Position numbers and translations under genes: made by a program | Assembly (NCBI GenBank): GCA_963771985.1 | Contig: CAVYVO010000004.1 | Span: forward strand, 806,001-870,000 | Length of the DNA: 64,000 bases | Reading direction: 5' to 3' | Origin: Trebonia sp963771985 | GTDB taxonomy: Bacteria; Actinomycetota; Actinomycetes; Streptosporangiales; Streptosporangiaceae | Notes under the pieces: model-generated | The model's database searches: none | The model's input: the letters and a program-made list of their open reading frames with translations, nothing else | Told to the model about the DNA's origin: nothing | Shown: positions 17,562-27,026 of the stretch, piece by piece | Layout of the letters: each line of letters opens with the position of its first letter | Numbering within the stretch: the stretch's first letter is position 1

Positions 17562-19048
17562 CGCGCCAGCCCCTTCGCCTCGGCGAGCAGCGGGTGTCCC
17601 CAGCGCTGCCCGAACGCCGCCTCCACCGCCGCGGCCACCCGGTACAGCCGGTCGTCGGCCAGCGGCGGCGCCATCACCTGCAGCCCGGCCGGCAGGCCGT
17701 CCTCGTCGGCCAGGCCGCACGGCACCGAGATGGCCGCGTTGCCCGCCAGGTCCGTCGGGATCGTGCACAGGTCGGCCAGGTACATCGCCATCGGGTCGTC
17801 CACGCGCGCCCCCAGGGGGAAGGCGGTGGTCGGCGTCACCGGCGAGACCAGCACGTCCACCTGCCCGAACGCCGCGTCGAAGTCCCTGATGATCAAGGTC
17901 CTGACCTGCTGCGCCTTGCCGTAGTAGGCGTCGTAGTAGCCGCTGGACAACGCGTACGTGCCGAGGATGATGCGGCGCTTGACCTCCGCGCCGAACCCGG
18001 CCTCCCTGGTCCGCGCCATGACCTCTTCGGCGGAGCCTGAGCCCGCACGCAGCCCATATCGCATCCCGTCGAACCTGGCCAGGTTGGACGACGCCTCACT
18101 GGGCGCGATCAGGTAATACGCGGGCAGCGCGTACCTGAAGTGCGGGCAGCTGATCTCGGTGACCTTCGCGCCGAGCTCCTCAAGCAGCTCCACCGTCTCG
18201 GTGAACCGCGCCATCACGCCCGGCTGGTAGCCGTCGCCGGAGAACTCGGCGACGACGCCGATCCGCAGGCCGGCCACGTCCCCGTGCCTGGCCGCCTCGA
18301 CGACAGGCGGCACCGGGGCGTCGATCGACGTGGAGTCCATCGGATCGTAGCCGGACATCGCCTCGTGCAGCAGGGCGGTGTCTAGCACTGTCCTTCCGAA
18401 CGGGCCGGGGGTGTCTAGGGACGACGCGAACGCTACGACCCCGTACCGGGAGGAGCCGCCGTAGGTGGGCTTGGTGCCCACGATCCCGCACACCGCGGCG
18501 GGCTGGCGGATCGACCCGCCGGTGTCGGTGCCGAGCGCCAGCGGCGCCTCGTAGGCCGCGACCGCGGCGGCCGAGCCGCCGGAGGAGCCGCCGGGCACCT
18601 TGTCCAGGTCCCACGGGTTATGGCTCGGGCCGTACCCGGAGTTCTCGGTCGACGAGCCCATCGCGAACTCGTCCATGTTGGTTTTGCCGATGAGCACCGC
18701 GCCCGCGTCCCGCAGCCGCCTGGTGATCGTCGACTCGTACGGCGGATGCCAGCCCTGGAGGATCTTCGACCCGCAGGTCGTGGGCATCCCGACGGTGGTG
18801 AACAGGTCCTTCACCGCGACCGGCACGCCGGCCAGCGGACCGAGCGGCTCCCCGGCCGCGCGCTTGGCGTCCACCTCGCGCGCCCGCGCGAGCGCGTCCT
18901 CCCCCGCCACGTGCAGGAAGGCCTTGACCCGGTCATCGACCGCGGCGATCCGGTCCAGGTGCGCGGTGGTGACCTCGGCGGCGGAAACCTCGCCGGCGGC
19001 CATCGCGGCGGACAGTTCCGCCGCGGTCATCGTGATGAGCTCGTCCAT
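17558..19048 (-). CDS. gatA: Glutamyl-tRNA amidotransferase subunit A
   Basis: This is a 496-residue amidase-signature enzyme supplying ammonia from glutamine for transamidation of misacylated tRNA. The Lys of GVPVAVKDLFTTVGMPTTCG, the cis-Ser in VPGGSSGGSAAAVAA and the nucleophilic Ser in LGTDTGGSIRQPAAVCGIVG form the Ser-cisSer-Lys triad. Start and length fit the family. It lies 10 bp after gatC and overlaps gatB by 4 bp. Confidence 0.97.
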   Translation of the reverse strand: MDELITMTAAELSAAMAAGEVSAAEVTTAHLDRIAAVDDRVKAFLHVAGEDALARAREVDAKRAAGEPLGPLAGVPVAVKDLFTTVGMPTTCGSKILQGWHPPYESTITRRLRDAGAVLIGKTNMDEFAMGSSTENSGYGPSHNPWDLDKVPGGSSGGSAAAVAAYEAPLALGTDTGGSIRQPAAVCGIVGTKPTYGGSSRYGVVAFASSLDTPGPFGRTVLDTALLHEAMSGYDPMDSTSIDAPVPPVVEAARHGDVAGLRIGVVAEFSGDGYQPGVMARFTETVELLEELGAKVTEISCPHFRYALPAYYLIAPSEASSNLARFDGMRYGLRAGSGSAEEVMARTREAGFGAEVKRRIILGTYALSSGYYDAYYGKAQQVRTLIIRDFDAAFGQVDVLVSPVTPTTAFPLGARVDDPMAMYLADLCTIPTDLAGNAAISVPCGLADEDGLPAGLQVMAPPLADDRLYRVAAAVEAAFGQRWGHPLLAEAKGLAR

Positions 19049-19058
19049 GACTCTCGCC

Positions 19059-19352
19059 TTACTCCTCGACCAGGATCCGCGGCACCTTGAAGCGCTGCAT
19101 CTCGACGGCTGGCGCGCCGCTGAGCGCCTCTTCGGGCGTCAGGCAGGGGGCCGGCTCGTCGCCGCGGAATACGTTGGTCAGGCCGGTCGCGTGCGAGGTC
19201 GGCGGAATACCGTCCGCCGCGACCTCCTGCACCTGGGCGACCGCCGAGATGATCTGGTCCAGCTGCGGCGCCAGATGATCGAGCTCTTCGTCGCTGAGCG
19301 CGAGCCGTGACAGCCGGGCCAGGTGAGCGACCTCGTCGCGGGTGATGGACAT
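19059..19352 (-). CDS. gatC: Glutamyl-tRNA amidotransferase subunit C
   Basis: This small subunit of 97 residues begins MSITRDEVAHLARLSRLALS and contains the usual linker ending in DEPAPCLTPEEALSGAP. GatC wraps around GatA and bridges it to GatB. It is the first gene of gatCAB on the minus strand. Upstream lies a divergent S53 protease gene. Confidence 0.95.
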   Translation of the reverse strand: MSITRDEVAHLARLSRLALSDEELDHLAPQLDQIISAVAQVQEVAADGIPPTSHATGLTNVFRGDEPAPCLTPEEALSGAPAVEMQRFKVPRILVEE

Positions 19353-19534
19353 ACGCTCAATCCTAGGGGGCGGCTCGGGCGAACCCGTAAAGGATTAGAC
19401 TGCCAGGCCGCCCAAAAGCGGCGAAACAGTTTCTGTGATGCCTAAGGGACTTTTCCGGATTTTCTCCGTATTCTGTCGTACGCCTCGCTAAGCCCAGCCC
19501 AGTAAAGCACAACATCCGTCACGACAGGGAGACC

Positions 19535-21520
19535 ATGAAACGACCCATCACCGTCATCGCCGCCACTGCGCTGGCGACGATGACTGCCGTCGCGATAGCC
19601 GGCGGAACAGCAGCGCAGGCGGATGCGACACTCCCGGCAGGACACGGGCCAGCGACGACCTCGCTGCCCGACAGCGCGGTCCCGTTCGCCACCGCGAACA
19701 GGGCGCTGGGCGCGGTCGCCGGATCTCAGCAGCTGACGGTTGAGGTGTGGCTGAAGCCGCGGACCGCGGCGGCGGAAAACTACGCGACCGCGGTGAGCAC
19801 GCCCGGCAGCCCGCTGTACCAGCACTACCTGAGCCCGGCCGCCTACGCGGCGCGGTTCGGTGCCTCCAGCGCGGCGGCGGCCAGCGTCGAGTCGTGGCTC
19901 AAGTCCGCCGGGTTCAGCGGTGTCGCGGCCGACTCCGGCCGGGACTACGTGCAGGCGACCGCGGCCGTGTCGACAATTAACACGGCATTTAAGGTCCAGT
20001 TGAAGTATTACCGCGCGACCAGCCAGGCCAACGCCGGCAAGTACGCGCTGCGCGCAAACGACCGGGCCGTCACGCTGCCGTCCTCGATCGCCGGCAGCGT
20101 GCTAGGCGTCACCGGCCTCGACAACGCGGCGCCAGTGCAGACGTGGGCACGTCCGGGTGACTCGGCCGCCGCGAGCCTAGCGCCGGCCGGGAAGCCGATC
20201 TCGTTCCCCTGCTCGTCGTACTACGCCCAGCATTACGCGCGCCGCCTGCCGCGGACGGACGGCAGCATCAACTGGCCGACGGTGATCTGCGGGTACAGCG
20301 CCAGCCAGCTGCGCCGTGCCTACGGCTACAACAGGCACAACATCGGCAAGGGCGTGACCATCGCCCTGGTGGAGGTCGGCCTGACCCCGGATATGTTCCT
20401 GACCCTGCAAGACTACGCCGCCGCCGATCACATCCAGGCCCCGTCCGCCAGCCGTTACTCGGAGCTGTCGCTCGGCAAGGGATCGGCCTGTGGCGACCCC
20501 TTCGACGTCGAGGAACAGCTGGACGTGGAGTCGTCCTACGACATGGCGCCGCTGGCGAACCAGCTCGTGGTCGGCGGCGACTCGTGCAACAACGGCTTCT
20601 TCGGCCTGCAGGCGCTGTTCAACGCCGACACGTCGATCCTCAACGGCGTGGGCGGCCACCCGCTGGCGCAGATCGCGTCGAACTCGTGGGAAGGGTCCGA
20701 CGAGGCCGAGCCCGGCAACCTGGTGAACATCCAGCACGCTTACCTAATCCGGGCCGCGGCCGAGGGAGTCAGCATGCTGTTCTCGGCCGGCGACGGCTCC
20801 GGCGTGGAGACGCCGTCGGACGACCCGTTCGCCACCGCGGTCGGCGGCACCACGCTGGGCATCGGCAACAAGGTCGCGCGGCTCTTCGAGACGGGCTGGT
20901 CCACCGGCATCTCGGCGGACGTCAACAACAAGTGGATCTTCGAGGGCGAGCAGGGTGCCAGCGGCGGCGGCCCCAGTGTGCTGTGGGAGCAGCCGACCTA
21001 CCAGCGCGGCGTCGTGCCCGGCTGGCTCGCCAAGGCGCCGGGCAACCGTCCCGGGCTGGTCCGCGCCGTGCCGGACATCAGCGCGGACGCCGACCCGTTC
21101 ACCGGGATGAGCGTCGGAATCCTGTCGTTCAACAGCAAGGGCGGGGTCACCGGCTTCGGCCTGTTCGACGTCGGCGGCACCAGCCTCGCGTCCCCGCTCG
21201 TCGCGGGCATAGTGGCGGCCGCCGAGCAGAATCAGCACCACTCGTTCGGGTTCCTCAACCCGGCGCTCTACCGGCTGGCCGGGACGAGCGCGATCAACGA
21301 CACGCTGCCGATCACGTCCAAGTCGCCCGCGCGCTACCACGGCGTCGCGTGCGACGTGGCCCTGTGCGGCGCGCTGGCGCTGACGACGTTTGACGACGAG
21401 AGCTACAGCATGCTCGGATACACCGGCCAGGTGACCCGCAAGGGTTACGACAACATGACCGGCATCGGCACCCCGGCAGGGCAGAACTTCATCTACGCCC
21501 TCCGCACGATAGAGAGCTAG
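19535..21520 (+). CDS. Secreted S53 family serine-carboxyl peptidase (sedolisin/kumamolisin type)
   Basis: This protein of 661 residues has a signal peptide (about residues 1-29: MKRP, hydrophobic core, AAQA cleavage region). A pro-kumamolisin activation domain follows (about 50-190, with GSPLYQHYLSPAAYAARFG). The catalytic Glu and Asp lie in DVEEQLDVESSYDMAP near residue 325-335, and the catalytic Ser in GGTSLASPLVAG near residue 547. Such enzymes are self-activated exported proteases working at low pH. Four or more cysteines suggest extracellular disulfides. It ends only 4 bp before the convergent ligA stop. Confidence 0.9.
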   Translation: MKRPITVIAATALATMTAVAIAGGTAAQADATLPAGHGPATTSLPDSAVPFATANRALGAVAGSQQLTVEVWLKPRTAAAENYATAVSTPGSPLYQHYLSPAAYAARFGASSAAAASVESWLKSAGFSGVAADSGRDYVQATAAVSTINTAFKVQLKYYRATSQANAGKYALRANDRAVTLPSSIAGSVLGVTGLDNAAPVQTWARPGDSAAASLAPAGKPISFPCSSYYAQHYARRLPRTDGSINWPTVICGYSASQLRRAYGYNRHNIGKGVTIALVEVGLTPDMFLTLQDYAAADHIQAPSASRYSELSLGKGSACGDPFDVEEQLDVESSYDMAPLANQLVVGGDSCNNGFFGLQALFNADTSILNGVGGHPLAQIASNSWEGSDEAEPGNLVNIQHAYLIRAAAEGVSMLFSAGDGSGVETPSDDPFATAVGGTTLGIGNKVARLFETGWSTGISADVNNKWIFEGEQGASGGGPSVLWEQPTYQRGVVPGWLAKAPGNRPGLVRAVPDISADADPFTGMSVGILSFNSKGGVTGFGLFDVGGTSLASPLVAGIVAAAEQNQHHSFGFLNPALYRLAGTSAINDTLPITSKSPARYHGVACDVALCGALALTTFDDESYSMLGYTGQVTRKGYDNMTGIGTPAGQNFIYALRTIES

Positions 21521-21524
21521 TCAG

Positions 21525-23655
21525 CTAGGCGCTCGCGGCCCCGGGGTTAACAGCCTCGGGGCCGCCTGCTAGCAGGCGGCGGAGTCCCTCTTCGTCCAGG
21601 ATCGGGACACCGAGTTCCACGGCCTTGTCGTACTTGGATCCGGCGTTCTCCCCGGCGACCACGAAGTTCGTCTTCTTCGACACCGACGACGAGACCTTGC
21701 CGCCGGCCGCGCGGACCGCCTCGGCCGCCTCGTCCCTGGTGACGCCGGCCAGCGTCCCGGTGATCACCACGGTCACCCCGGCGAGCAGCCGCGACGACGC
21801 GGCTGACGGGTCGAACCCCGGCGTGGCCAGCTGCACGCCGGCCGCCCGCCACTTGTCCACGATCGCGATGTGCCAGTCGACGGTGAACCATTCGACGACC
21901 GAGGCGGCGATCGTCGGGCCCACCCCGTCCACGATGGCCAGCGCGTCCGCGGAGGCCGCGGCGATCGCGTCGACGGACCCGAACGCCTCGGCCAGCGCCC
22001 GCGCCGCGGTCGGCCCCACGTGCCTGATGGACAGCGCGACCAGGACCCGCCACAGCGGCCTGGTCTTGGCCTCCGCCAGGTTGAGCAGCAGCGCCTGCGC
22101 GTTGACCTTGAGGCCGCCGGCCTTGTTCACGAAGAACGGACAGGTGCCGAGCTTGTCCTCGGTGATGTCGAACAAGTCCCCCTCGTCGCCGGCGAGCCCG
22201 CAGTCGAGCAGCGCGACGACCGCCTCGTAGCCGAGCACCTCGATGTCGAACGCGCCGCGGGACGCCAGGTGGAACAGCCGCTCGCGGAGCTGGGCGGGGC
22301 AGGACCGGGTGTTCGGGCAGCGCCAGTCGACCTCGCCCTCGTCCCGGGCGAGCGGCGTGCCGCAGGCCGGGCACTCGCGGGGGAACTGGAACTCGCGTTC
22401 GTCTCCAGTGCGCAGTTCCACCACCGGGCCGAGGACTTCGGGGATCACTTCGCCCGCCTTGCGCAGGATCACCATGTCGCCGATGAGCACGCCCTTGCGC
22501 TTGACTTCGTCCTCGTTGTGCAGGGTCGCCTGCTCCACGGTGGACCCGCTGACCTTCACCGGCTCCATCACCGCGTACGGCGTGACCCGGCCGGTGCGCC
22601 CGACGTTGACCCGGATGTCGAGCAGCCGGGTGTTCACCTCCTCGGGCGGGTACTTGTACGCGATCGCCCAGCGCGGCGCCCGGCTGGTCGCGCCCATGGC
22701 GCGCTGAACCTCGAGCGGATCGATCTTCACGACCACGCCGTCGATCTCATACGGGGTCTCGTGCCGGTGACCCGGATCCGCGTAGTACTCGATGTAGGCG
22801 CGGACGTCGGACAGGCCGGACACGACCTTGTACCGGTCGCTGACCGGCAGCCCCCACCCGCGCAGCCGCTCGTACCAGCCGGACTGGCTGTCCGGCGCCC
22901 CGGTCAGGTGCCCGCCCTCGCTGGGCCCCGGGGCGGCGCCGCTGATGTCGCCCTCGTCGGAGCCCACCACGCGGCCGATGCCGTGCACGATCGCGTCCAG
23001 GGCACGGGACGCCGTCACCCGCGGGTCCTTCTGCCGCAGCGAGCCGGCCGCGGCGTTGCGCGGGTTGGCGAACGCTGGCTTGCCGGCCTCCTGGAGGGAC
23101 TCATTCAGCCGCTCGAAGGCGGCCGCCGGCAGGAACACCTCGCCGCGCACCTCGAGGACCTCGGGCACGTCGTCGCCGGCGAGGCGGGACGGTACCGAGC
23201 CGATCGTCCGGACGTTCAGCGTCACGTCCTCGCCGGTCCGGCCGTCTCCCCTGGTGGCCGCCCGCGCCAGCCGTCCCCGCTCGTACACCAGGTCGATGGC
23301 CAGCCCGTCGATCTTCAGCTCGCACAGGTACGGCCCGGTCCCGCCGAGCTTCGCCGCCCGGTCCGTCCAGGCGGCGAACTCCTCCTCGGAGAACACGTTG
23401 TCGAGGCTGAGCAGCCGCTCCAGGTGCTCGACCGGGGTGAACAGCGTCGACAGACCGCCGCCCACGTGCTGCGTCGGCGAGTCCGGCGTCCGCAGCTCGG
23501 GGAACTGCTCCTCGATCCCCTCAAGCGCGCGCATGTCGGTGTCATACGCGATGTCCGAGATGGTCGGCGCGTTCGAGCACGTAGTACCGGTACCGCGCGT
23601 CGGACAGCTTCTCGCTCAGCTCGGCGTGCCGCTGCCGCGCCTCGTCTAGTTCCAC
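21525..23655 (-). CDS. ligA: NAD-dependent DNA ligase (LigA), apparent frameshift near the N-terminus
   Basis: The main frame (21525-23534) carries the adenylation domain with nucleophilic Lys in CELKIDGLAIDLVYERG, the OB fold, the zinc finger CPACGTPL and CPNTRSCPAQ, helix-hairpin-helix repeats (ADALAIVDGVGPTIAASVVE) and a C-terminal BRCT domain (VVITGTLAGVTRDEAAEAVR). The domain-Ia start lies in another frame: GTG 23655 (VELDEARQRHAELSEKLSDA, RYRYYVL) then, one base later near 23573-23577, NAPTISDIAYDTDMRALEGI. GTG 23655 directly follows the MetE-like stop, with GGGGAG 9 nt upstream. LigA seals nicks in replication and is normally essential, so a sequencing error is the likelier explanation. 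Confidence 0.92.
23573..23577 (-). other. ligA: Putative frameshift position in ligA
   Basis: On the coding strand GTGCTC is followed by GAACGCGCCGACC. Reading must slip one base here to go from RYRYYVL into NAPTISDIAYD. Either one extra base or two missing bases explain it. Confidence 0.7.
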
Positions 23656-24723
23656 TTAGGCCATCTCCCCCATCATCTCCGGCAGGATGCTCGCCGCCTC
23701 ACGGCACCACCGCAGCGTCTCCCGGGCCTGCGCGGGCGACGCCCCCGACAGCCCGCAGGCGGGCGTGACCACGACCTGCTCCGCGCACCGCGCGGGAGGA
23801 AGCGACATCCTCCGCCACACCTCGGCGACGGCACGCGCGGTGTCCGTGGGAGTCACCCCCTTCCGTTCGGGATAATCGGCTCTGCTAGCCCGGGGGGGCG
23901 ACCCCCCGGAGCCCCCCGCCTGAATAGCTCCCGTCAGGAGACCGGCTCCGGCCTCGGCGATGGCGGCGACCTCGTCGTAGTCGCCGCGCTCGAGCAGGCT
24001 GATGTCGAACGAGACGGCATCCGCCCCGGACTGGGCGAGGAGCCCGAACGGGCAGCCGCGGGCGCAGCAGTGCGCGATGGTGTACCTGCCGGGGGCGGCG
24101 AGAACCTCGCGCAGGCGCTCGCGCAGTACCTCCTCGTCCACCGCGCGGACGCGGGACAGGCCGCTCGCGGTCGGGACCGAGCCCCTGATCACCGCCGGGA
24201 GCGCGGGCTCGTCGAACTGCACGGCAAGGGTGGCCCGCGGCAGGCGCTTGGCGACCTCCGCGACGTGGGCGGCGGTGCCTTCGGCCAGCGACGAGGCGAG
24301 GTCCGCGACGAGGCCCGGGTCGGCGAGCGCGGGGTTCAGCGAGCGGGGCTGCTCGATCGTCGCGGCGAGCGTCCACGGCCCTGCGAGCTGCACTTTCAGG
24401 AGTCCTTCGTAGCCGTGCAGGGTCTCCTCCATCGCGTCCAGGTCGGAGGAGAGCATGGCGCGGGCGCGGCGGAGGTCACGGCCGGGATGTTCGGCGATGC
24501 GCCAGCCGCGCGGGGTGACCTCGACGGGAATGTCCACCAGCAGCGCGGCCGTGCGGCCGGTGATGTCGGCGCCGGGACCGCGCGCGGGAAGCTCGGCGAG
24601 GTGCGGGAAGTCCGGCAGCTCGCCCGCGATGATCCGCGCCGCCTCCATCGGGTTGGTCCCTGGCATCGACCCGACCCCGGTCGCACTGCCCGGCGCCCAG
24701 GGAAACGCCTTGTTTTCGGCCAC
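23656..24723 (-). CDS. MetE-like (UROD/MetE fold) protein
   Basis: This protein of 355 residues has the cobalamin-independent methionine synthase C-terminal fold: ATGVGSMPGTNPMEAARII, GLLKVQLAGPWTLAATIEQP, ATLAVQFDEPALPAVI, YTIAHCCARGCPFGLLAQSG with zinc ligands His and Cys, and VTPACGLSGASPAQARETL with the second Cys. It is about half the length of MetE, like the single-domain homologues beside ligA in actinobacteria. The methyl donor and acceptor are not established. Residues of about 267-292 (GGSGGSPPRASRADYPERKG) are encoded by an R1 half-copy plus an R2 motif and look like an in-frame insertion. Confidence 0.82.
   Translation of the reverse strand: MAENKAFPWAPGSATGVGSMPGTNPMEAARIIAGELPDFPHLAELPARGPGADITGRTAALLVDIPVEVTPRGWRIAEHPGRDLRRARAMLSSDLDAMEETLHGYEGLLKVQLAGPWTLAATIEQPRSLNPALADPGLVADLASSLAEGTAAHVAEVAKRLPRATLAVQFDEPALPAVIRGSVPTASGLSRVRAVDEEVLRERLREVLAAPGRYTIAHCCARGCPFGLLAQSGADAVSFDISLLERGDYDEVAAIAEAGAGLLTGAIQAGGSGGSPPRASRADYPERKGVTPTDTARAVAEVWRRMSLPPARCAEQVVVTPACGLSGASPAQARETLRWCREAASILPEMMGEMA
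23849..23928 (-). repeat. R1 partial copy D joined to an R2 motif inside the metE-like gene
   Basis: On the minus strand an R1 tail-like block (CTCCGGGGGGTCGCCCCCCC, then GGGCTAGCAGAGCC, cf. copy B ending in GCAGAGCC) is followed by the R2 motif TTATCCCGAACGGAAGGGGG at 23849-23872. The block is in frame with the MetE-like protein. Confidence 0.75.
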
Positions 24724-24736
24724 ATCCCTGAGCTTA

Positions 24737-24776
24737 TCGGGGGTGCGGGGGTCGTCCCCCGCAAGCCAGCAGAGCG
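24737..24776 (+). repeat. R1 partial copy E upstream of the metE-like gene
   Basis: The sequence GGGGGTGCGGGGGTCGTCCC, then CCGCAAGCCAGCAGAGCGC, matches the 3' half of R1, including the AGCAGAGC tail. CTTATCGGGGGTGCGGG then recurs once at about 24777. Confidence 0.65.
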
Positions 24777-24909
24777 CTTATCGGGGGTGCGGGCCAAGGC
24801 CGCGGATGCGCCCACGCGCGTGGGCGGCCCGCGTCGTCCCGTGTCCTGGGACTCCGCGGGCCGCCTTCCCTGGCGCGGCCCCCGGCGCACGCGCCAAGCT
24901 CTGTGGTTG

Positions 24910-25137
24910 TCAGCGGCCTCCGGCGAGTAAGCCGCGGTATCCGGGCCAGGGCGGCGGGCCCTCGTCGCCATCAGGACCTGGCGGTTCTTCCCAGTAGAAC
25001 TGGTTCTCCCAGTCCAGGCGCCTGGCCAAGCGGTCACGGCGCGTGGCTCCCAGCGCGATCATGGCGAGTACGCCCATCATGATCCCGAAGGCGAAGAACG
25101 CGGCGATGACGCCCGCCACCAGCTCGAAGCCGCTCAC
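24910..25137 (-). CDS. Small single-pass membrane protein (sTM-b)
   Basis: This ORF of 75 residues starts at GTG 25137, overlapping the upstream small ORF by GTGA. A single transmembrane segment (VIAAFFAFGIMMGVLAMIAL, about residues 8-28) is followed by a basic stretch (ATRRDRLARRLDW) and a Pro/Gly/acidic cytoplasmic-type tail. It resembles two other tiny membrane proteins in this island (25134-25394, 26508-26729): TM helix, then R-R-D or R-R-E-D. No database family is recognised. Function is unknown. Confidence 0.6.
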   Translation of the reverse strand: MSGFELVAGVIAAFFAFGIMMGVLAMIALGATRRDRLARRLDWENQFYWEEPPGPDGDEGPPPWPGYRGLLAGGR

Positions 25138-25394
25138 CGGTAGGGCTCCTGACCTAGCGCGCCGTCACCCCAGTCGCGGCCGGCGAACTCCCGGTCCGGT
25201 CTGTCCCCGCGAACCCAGATGCCCATCAGCCGTCGCACGCCCCGGCAGGCCGTGTCGGGTGCCGCGCCCCACAGTGAGAGGAGCCGGTCTTCCCGGCGTG
25301 ATGCGATCGAGACGATCAAGACGACCCCGATCACGGTGCCGATGGCGAAGGTGAACAGGATCACCATCGCCGTTCCCACCTCTATGCCGCTCAT
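25134..25394 (-). CDS. Small single-pass membrane protein (sTM-a)
   Basis: This ORF of 86 residues starts at ATG 25394 with GGGGAGG 6 nt upstream. It has one transmembrane helix (MVILFTFAIGTVIGVVLIVS) followed by ASRREDRLLSLWGAAPDTAC and RGVRRLMG. The segment after the helix is clearly homologous to sTM-c (IRREDHRGTLTGQAPSRACQ): R-R-E-D, then L-x-G-x-A-P-x-x-A-C. It is divergent from the first GntR regulator and translationally coupled to sTM-b, so it is a plausible target of that regulator. Unrecognised family. Confidence 0.65.
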   Translation of the reverse strand: MSGIEVGTAMVILFTFAIGTVIGVVLIVSIASRREDRLLSLWGAAPDTACRGVRRLMGIWVRGDRPDREFAGRDWGDGALGQEPYR

Positions 25395-25541
25395 GATGGC
25401 CTCCCCGCGAGCCCGCGGCATCCCACCTGGTAGGACCTGGATGGGCTGCCTAATCCATAGGGTTTAGTTGGTCGGTAGGACTTGTTCCCCTTGTTGGTAC
25501 TGCTGGTTCCATACCCGTCTATGATTTGGCTCAAACCAAAC

Positions 25542-25611
25542 ATGCGATACATGCGATACATTCTTATGGGGCTACTAGTGCCAGCCATACCAGCCGTTGG
25601 TATGACTGGCA
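25542..25611. promoter_or_regulatory. Operator-like repeats in sTM-a/GntR1 divergent region
   Basis: ATGCGATAC is repeated head-to-tail at 25542-25550 and 25551-25559. Downstream is a 33-bp near-perfect palindrome at 25579-25611 (TGCCAGCCATACCA, GCCGT, then TGGTATGACTGGCA) with one mismatch. Both lie between the divergent start codons in a locally AT-richer region, as expected for operators of the GntR regulator. Confidence 0.6.
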
Positions 25612-25682
25612 TGGATAGAGCGTCATGCTCGGCGGCGCGCCCCGCGCAAGACATAGCGGGGCCAGATAGCGAGGAGGCGGCA

Positions 25683-26489
25683 GTGACCCAGGCCAAGTAC
25701 CGGAGGATCGCCCAGGATCTTCTTGAGCAGATCCAGTCCGGCGCCCTGCGACCAGGGGAACAGCTGACCACCGAGTTGGAACTCGGGCGTAAGTACAGCG
25801 CCTCCCGCAACACGATCAGGAGCGCCGTGCAGTGGCTCGTCCTTCGCGGGCTGGTGGAGGCCAAACCCGGCCAGGGGACGTTCGTGGCCCAGCGCACCCA
25901 GCCGTTCGTCACGACCATGTCGATAGACGTGTGGACCGGTCTTTCCGGCCTGGAGGGCAGCGGATGGCTCGCCGAAGTGAGCGCGCGCGGCGTGCACGCG
26001 ATGGCTACGGCACCGCGGGTCGAGGTGCGGAGCGCGCCGCGCCATATCGCAGACCGGCTCCACGTCACCGAAGGCACACAGATCCTCATCAGGCGCCAGG
26101 AGCGGTACACGGACCAGGCGCCGTACTCCCTGCAGACGACGGCCTATCCGATGGAACTCGTCACGCGGGGCGCTACCCGCCTCCTGACCGCGGAGGATAT
26201 CCCGGAAGGGGCGGTCGCCTACGTCAGCCAGGAACTCGGCCTGAAGGAGGTCGGCCACCGGGACAGGCTGCTGGTCCGGCTGCCGAAGGAGGAGGAGGCA
26301 CGGTTTTTCCGGCTCCCCGACGACGGCCGCGTCTGTGTCGTCTCGGTCGTCCGGACCGGGTACCGGGACGGCGATGACGGACCGGTGCCGCTCCGGGTGA
26401 CCTACACAGTATTTCCCGCCGACCGGCAGCAGCTCGTCATCGACTCCGGCGAGGTCCCGAAGGATCCGCCCGGCCCGGCCGAGGGCTAG
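25683..26489 (+). CDS. GntR-family regulator with UTRA domain (GntR1)
   Basis: This regulator of 268 residues has an N-terminal winged helix (YRRIAQDLLEQIQSGALRPG, TELELGRKYSASRNTIRSAV, GLVEAKPGQGTFVA) and a C-terminal UTRA effector domain (about residues 90-260, with YSLQTTAYPMELV and VTYTVFPADRQQLVIDSGEV). GTG 25683 has GAGGAGG 6 nt upstream; an upstream open frame lacks a ribosome site and runs through the operator. Divergent from sTM-a/b. It is one of three paralogues in 4 kb; UTRA domains bind small ligands such as sugars or amino-acid derivatives. Confidence 0.88.
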   Translation: MTQAKYRRIAQDLLEQIQSGALRPGEQLTTELELGRKYSASRNTIRSAVQWLVLRGLVEAKPGQGTFVAQRTQPFVTTMSIDVWTGLSGLEGSGWLAEVSARGVHAMATAPRVEVRSAPRHIADRLHVTEGTQILIRRQERYTDQAPYSLQTTAYPMELVTRGATRLLTAEDIPEGAVAYVSQELGLKEVGHRDRLLVRLPKEEEARFFRLPDDGRVCVVSVVRTGYRDGDDGPVPLRVTYTVFPADRQQLVIDSGEVPKDPPGPAEG

Positions 26490-26507
26490 CGCTATGCCGA
26501 GACGAGG

Positions 26508-26729
26508 TTATGCGGTCGCGACGCCGGAGCCTGGGCCGTACTGGTCCCAGCGGAGCCGCCGCCATCCCGTGAAGTACCGCGCGCTCTGGCATGCCCGGCT
26601 CGGCGCCTGGCCCGTGAGCGTGCCCCGGTGATCCTCCCGGCGGATGGCGAAAGAGAGTGCGAAGAAGGCGCCGAACAGGACGCCGTACGCGACCGACAAG
26701 CTGATTGCGATCACTGCGAGACTGGCCAT
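26508..26729 (-). CDS. Small single-pass membrane protein (sTM-c)
   Basis: This ORF of 73 residues from ATG 26729 has an N-terminal transmembrane helix (MASLAVIAISLSVAYGVLFG, then AFFALSF) followed by AIRREDHRGTLTGQAPSRAC and a Trp/Arg-rich tail (FTGWRRLRWDQYGPG). It is homologous to sTM-a over the segment after the helix. Its start faces GntR2, so each of the first two regulators is paired with one or two such proteins. Unrecognised family; membrane-anchored peptide or regulator partner is possible. Confidence 0.65.
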   Translation of the reverse strand: MASLAVIAISLSVAYGVLFGAFFALSFAIRREDHRGTLTGQAPSRACQSARYFTGWRRLRWDQYGPGSGVATA

Positions 26730-26899
26730 GGTGTTCCCAGCTTTTTCCTTCCGCGGCCGATGCCGCAGGTCCCCGGATGTAGGCGTAGCAGGTGCTCCAT
26801 GACCCGGGGAGCTGGACGACTTGTATGGCAGATCCCACACCTTGGCATCTGGCCTGCTAGGATCTACCCGACACACCCTGTCATCCATCTCGTCCGAGT

Positions 26900-26918
26900 C
26901 ATCCCAACATATGGGATG
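26900..26918. promoter_or_regulatory. CATCCC-N7-GGGATG operator upstream of GntR2
   Basis: The inverted repeat CATCCCAACATATGGGATG lies in the divergent sTM-c/GntR2 spacer. The same arms and spacing occur before GntR3 (28520-28538), and the flanks agree too (GT before, then a pyrimidine and ATGTA after). Conservation between paralogue promoters supports a shared operator. Confidence 0.7.
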
Positions 26919-27026
26919 TATGTAACGATTTGCCCGCCAAAAAGCGGGTACAAACCAAACGATCCTGAATATTCTGGTGGACTCCACAGTAAGGTTCATT
27001 GGGATCATTGGTACCTAGGAGGGGGC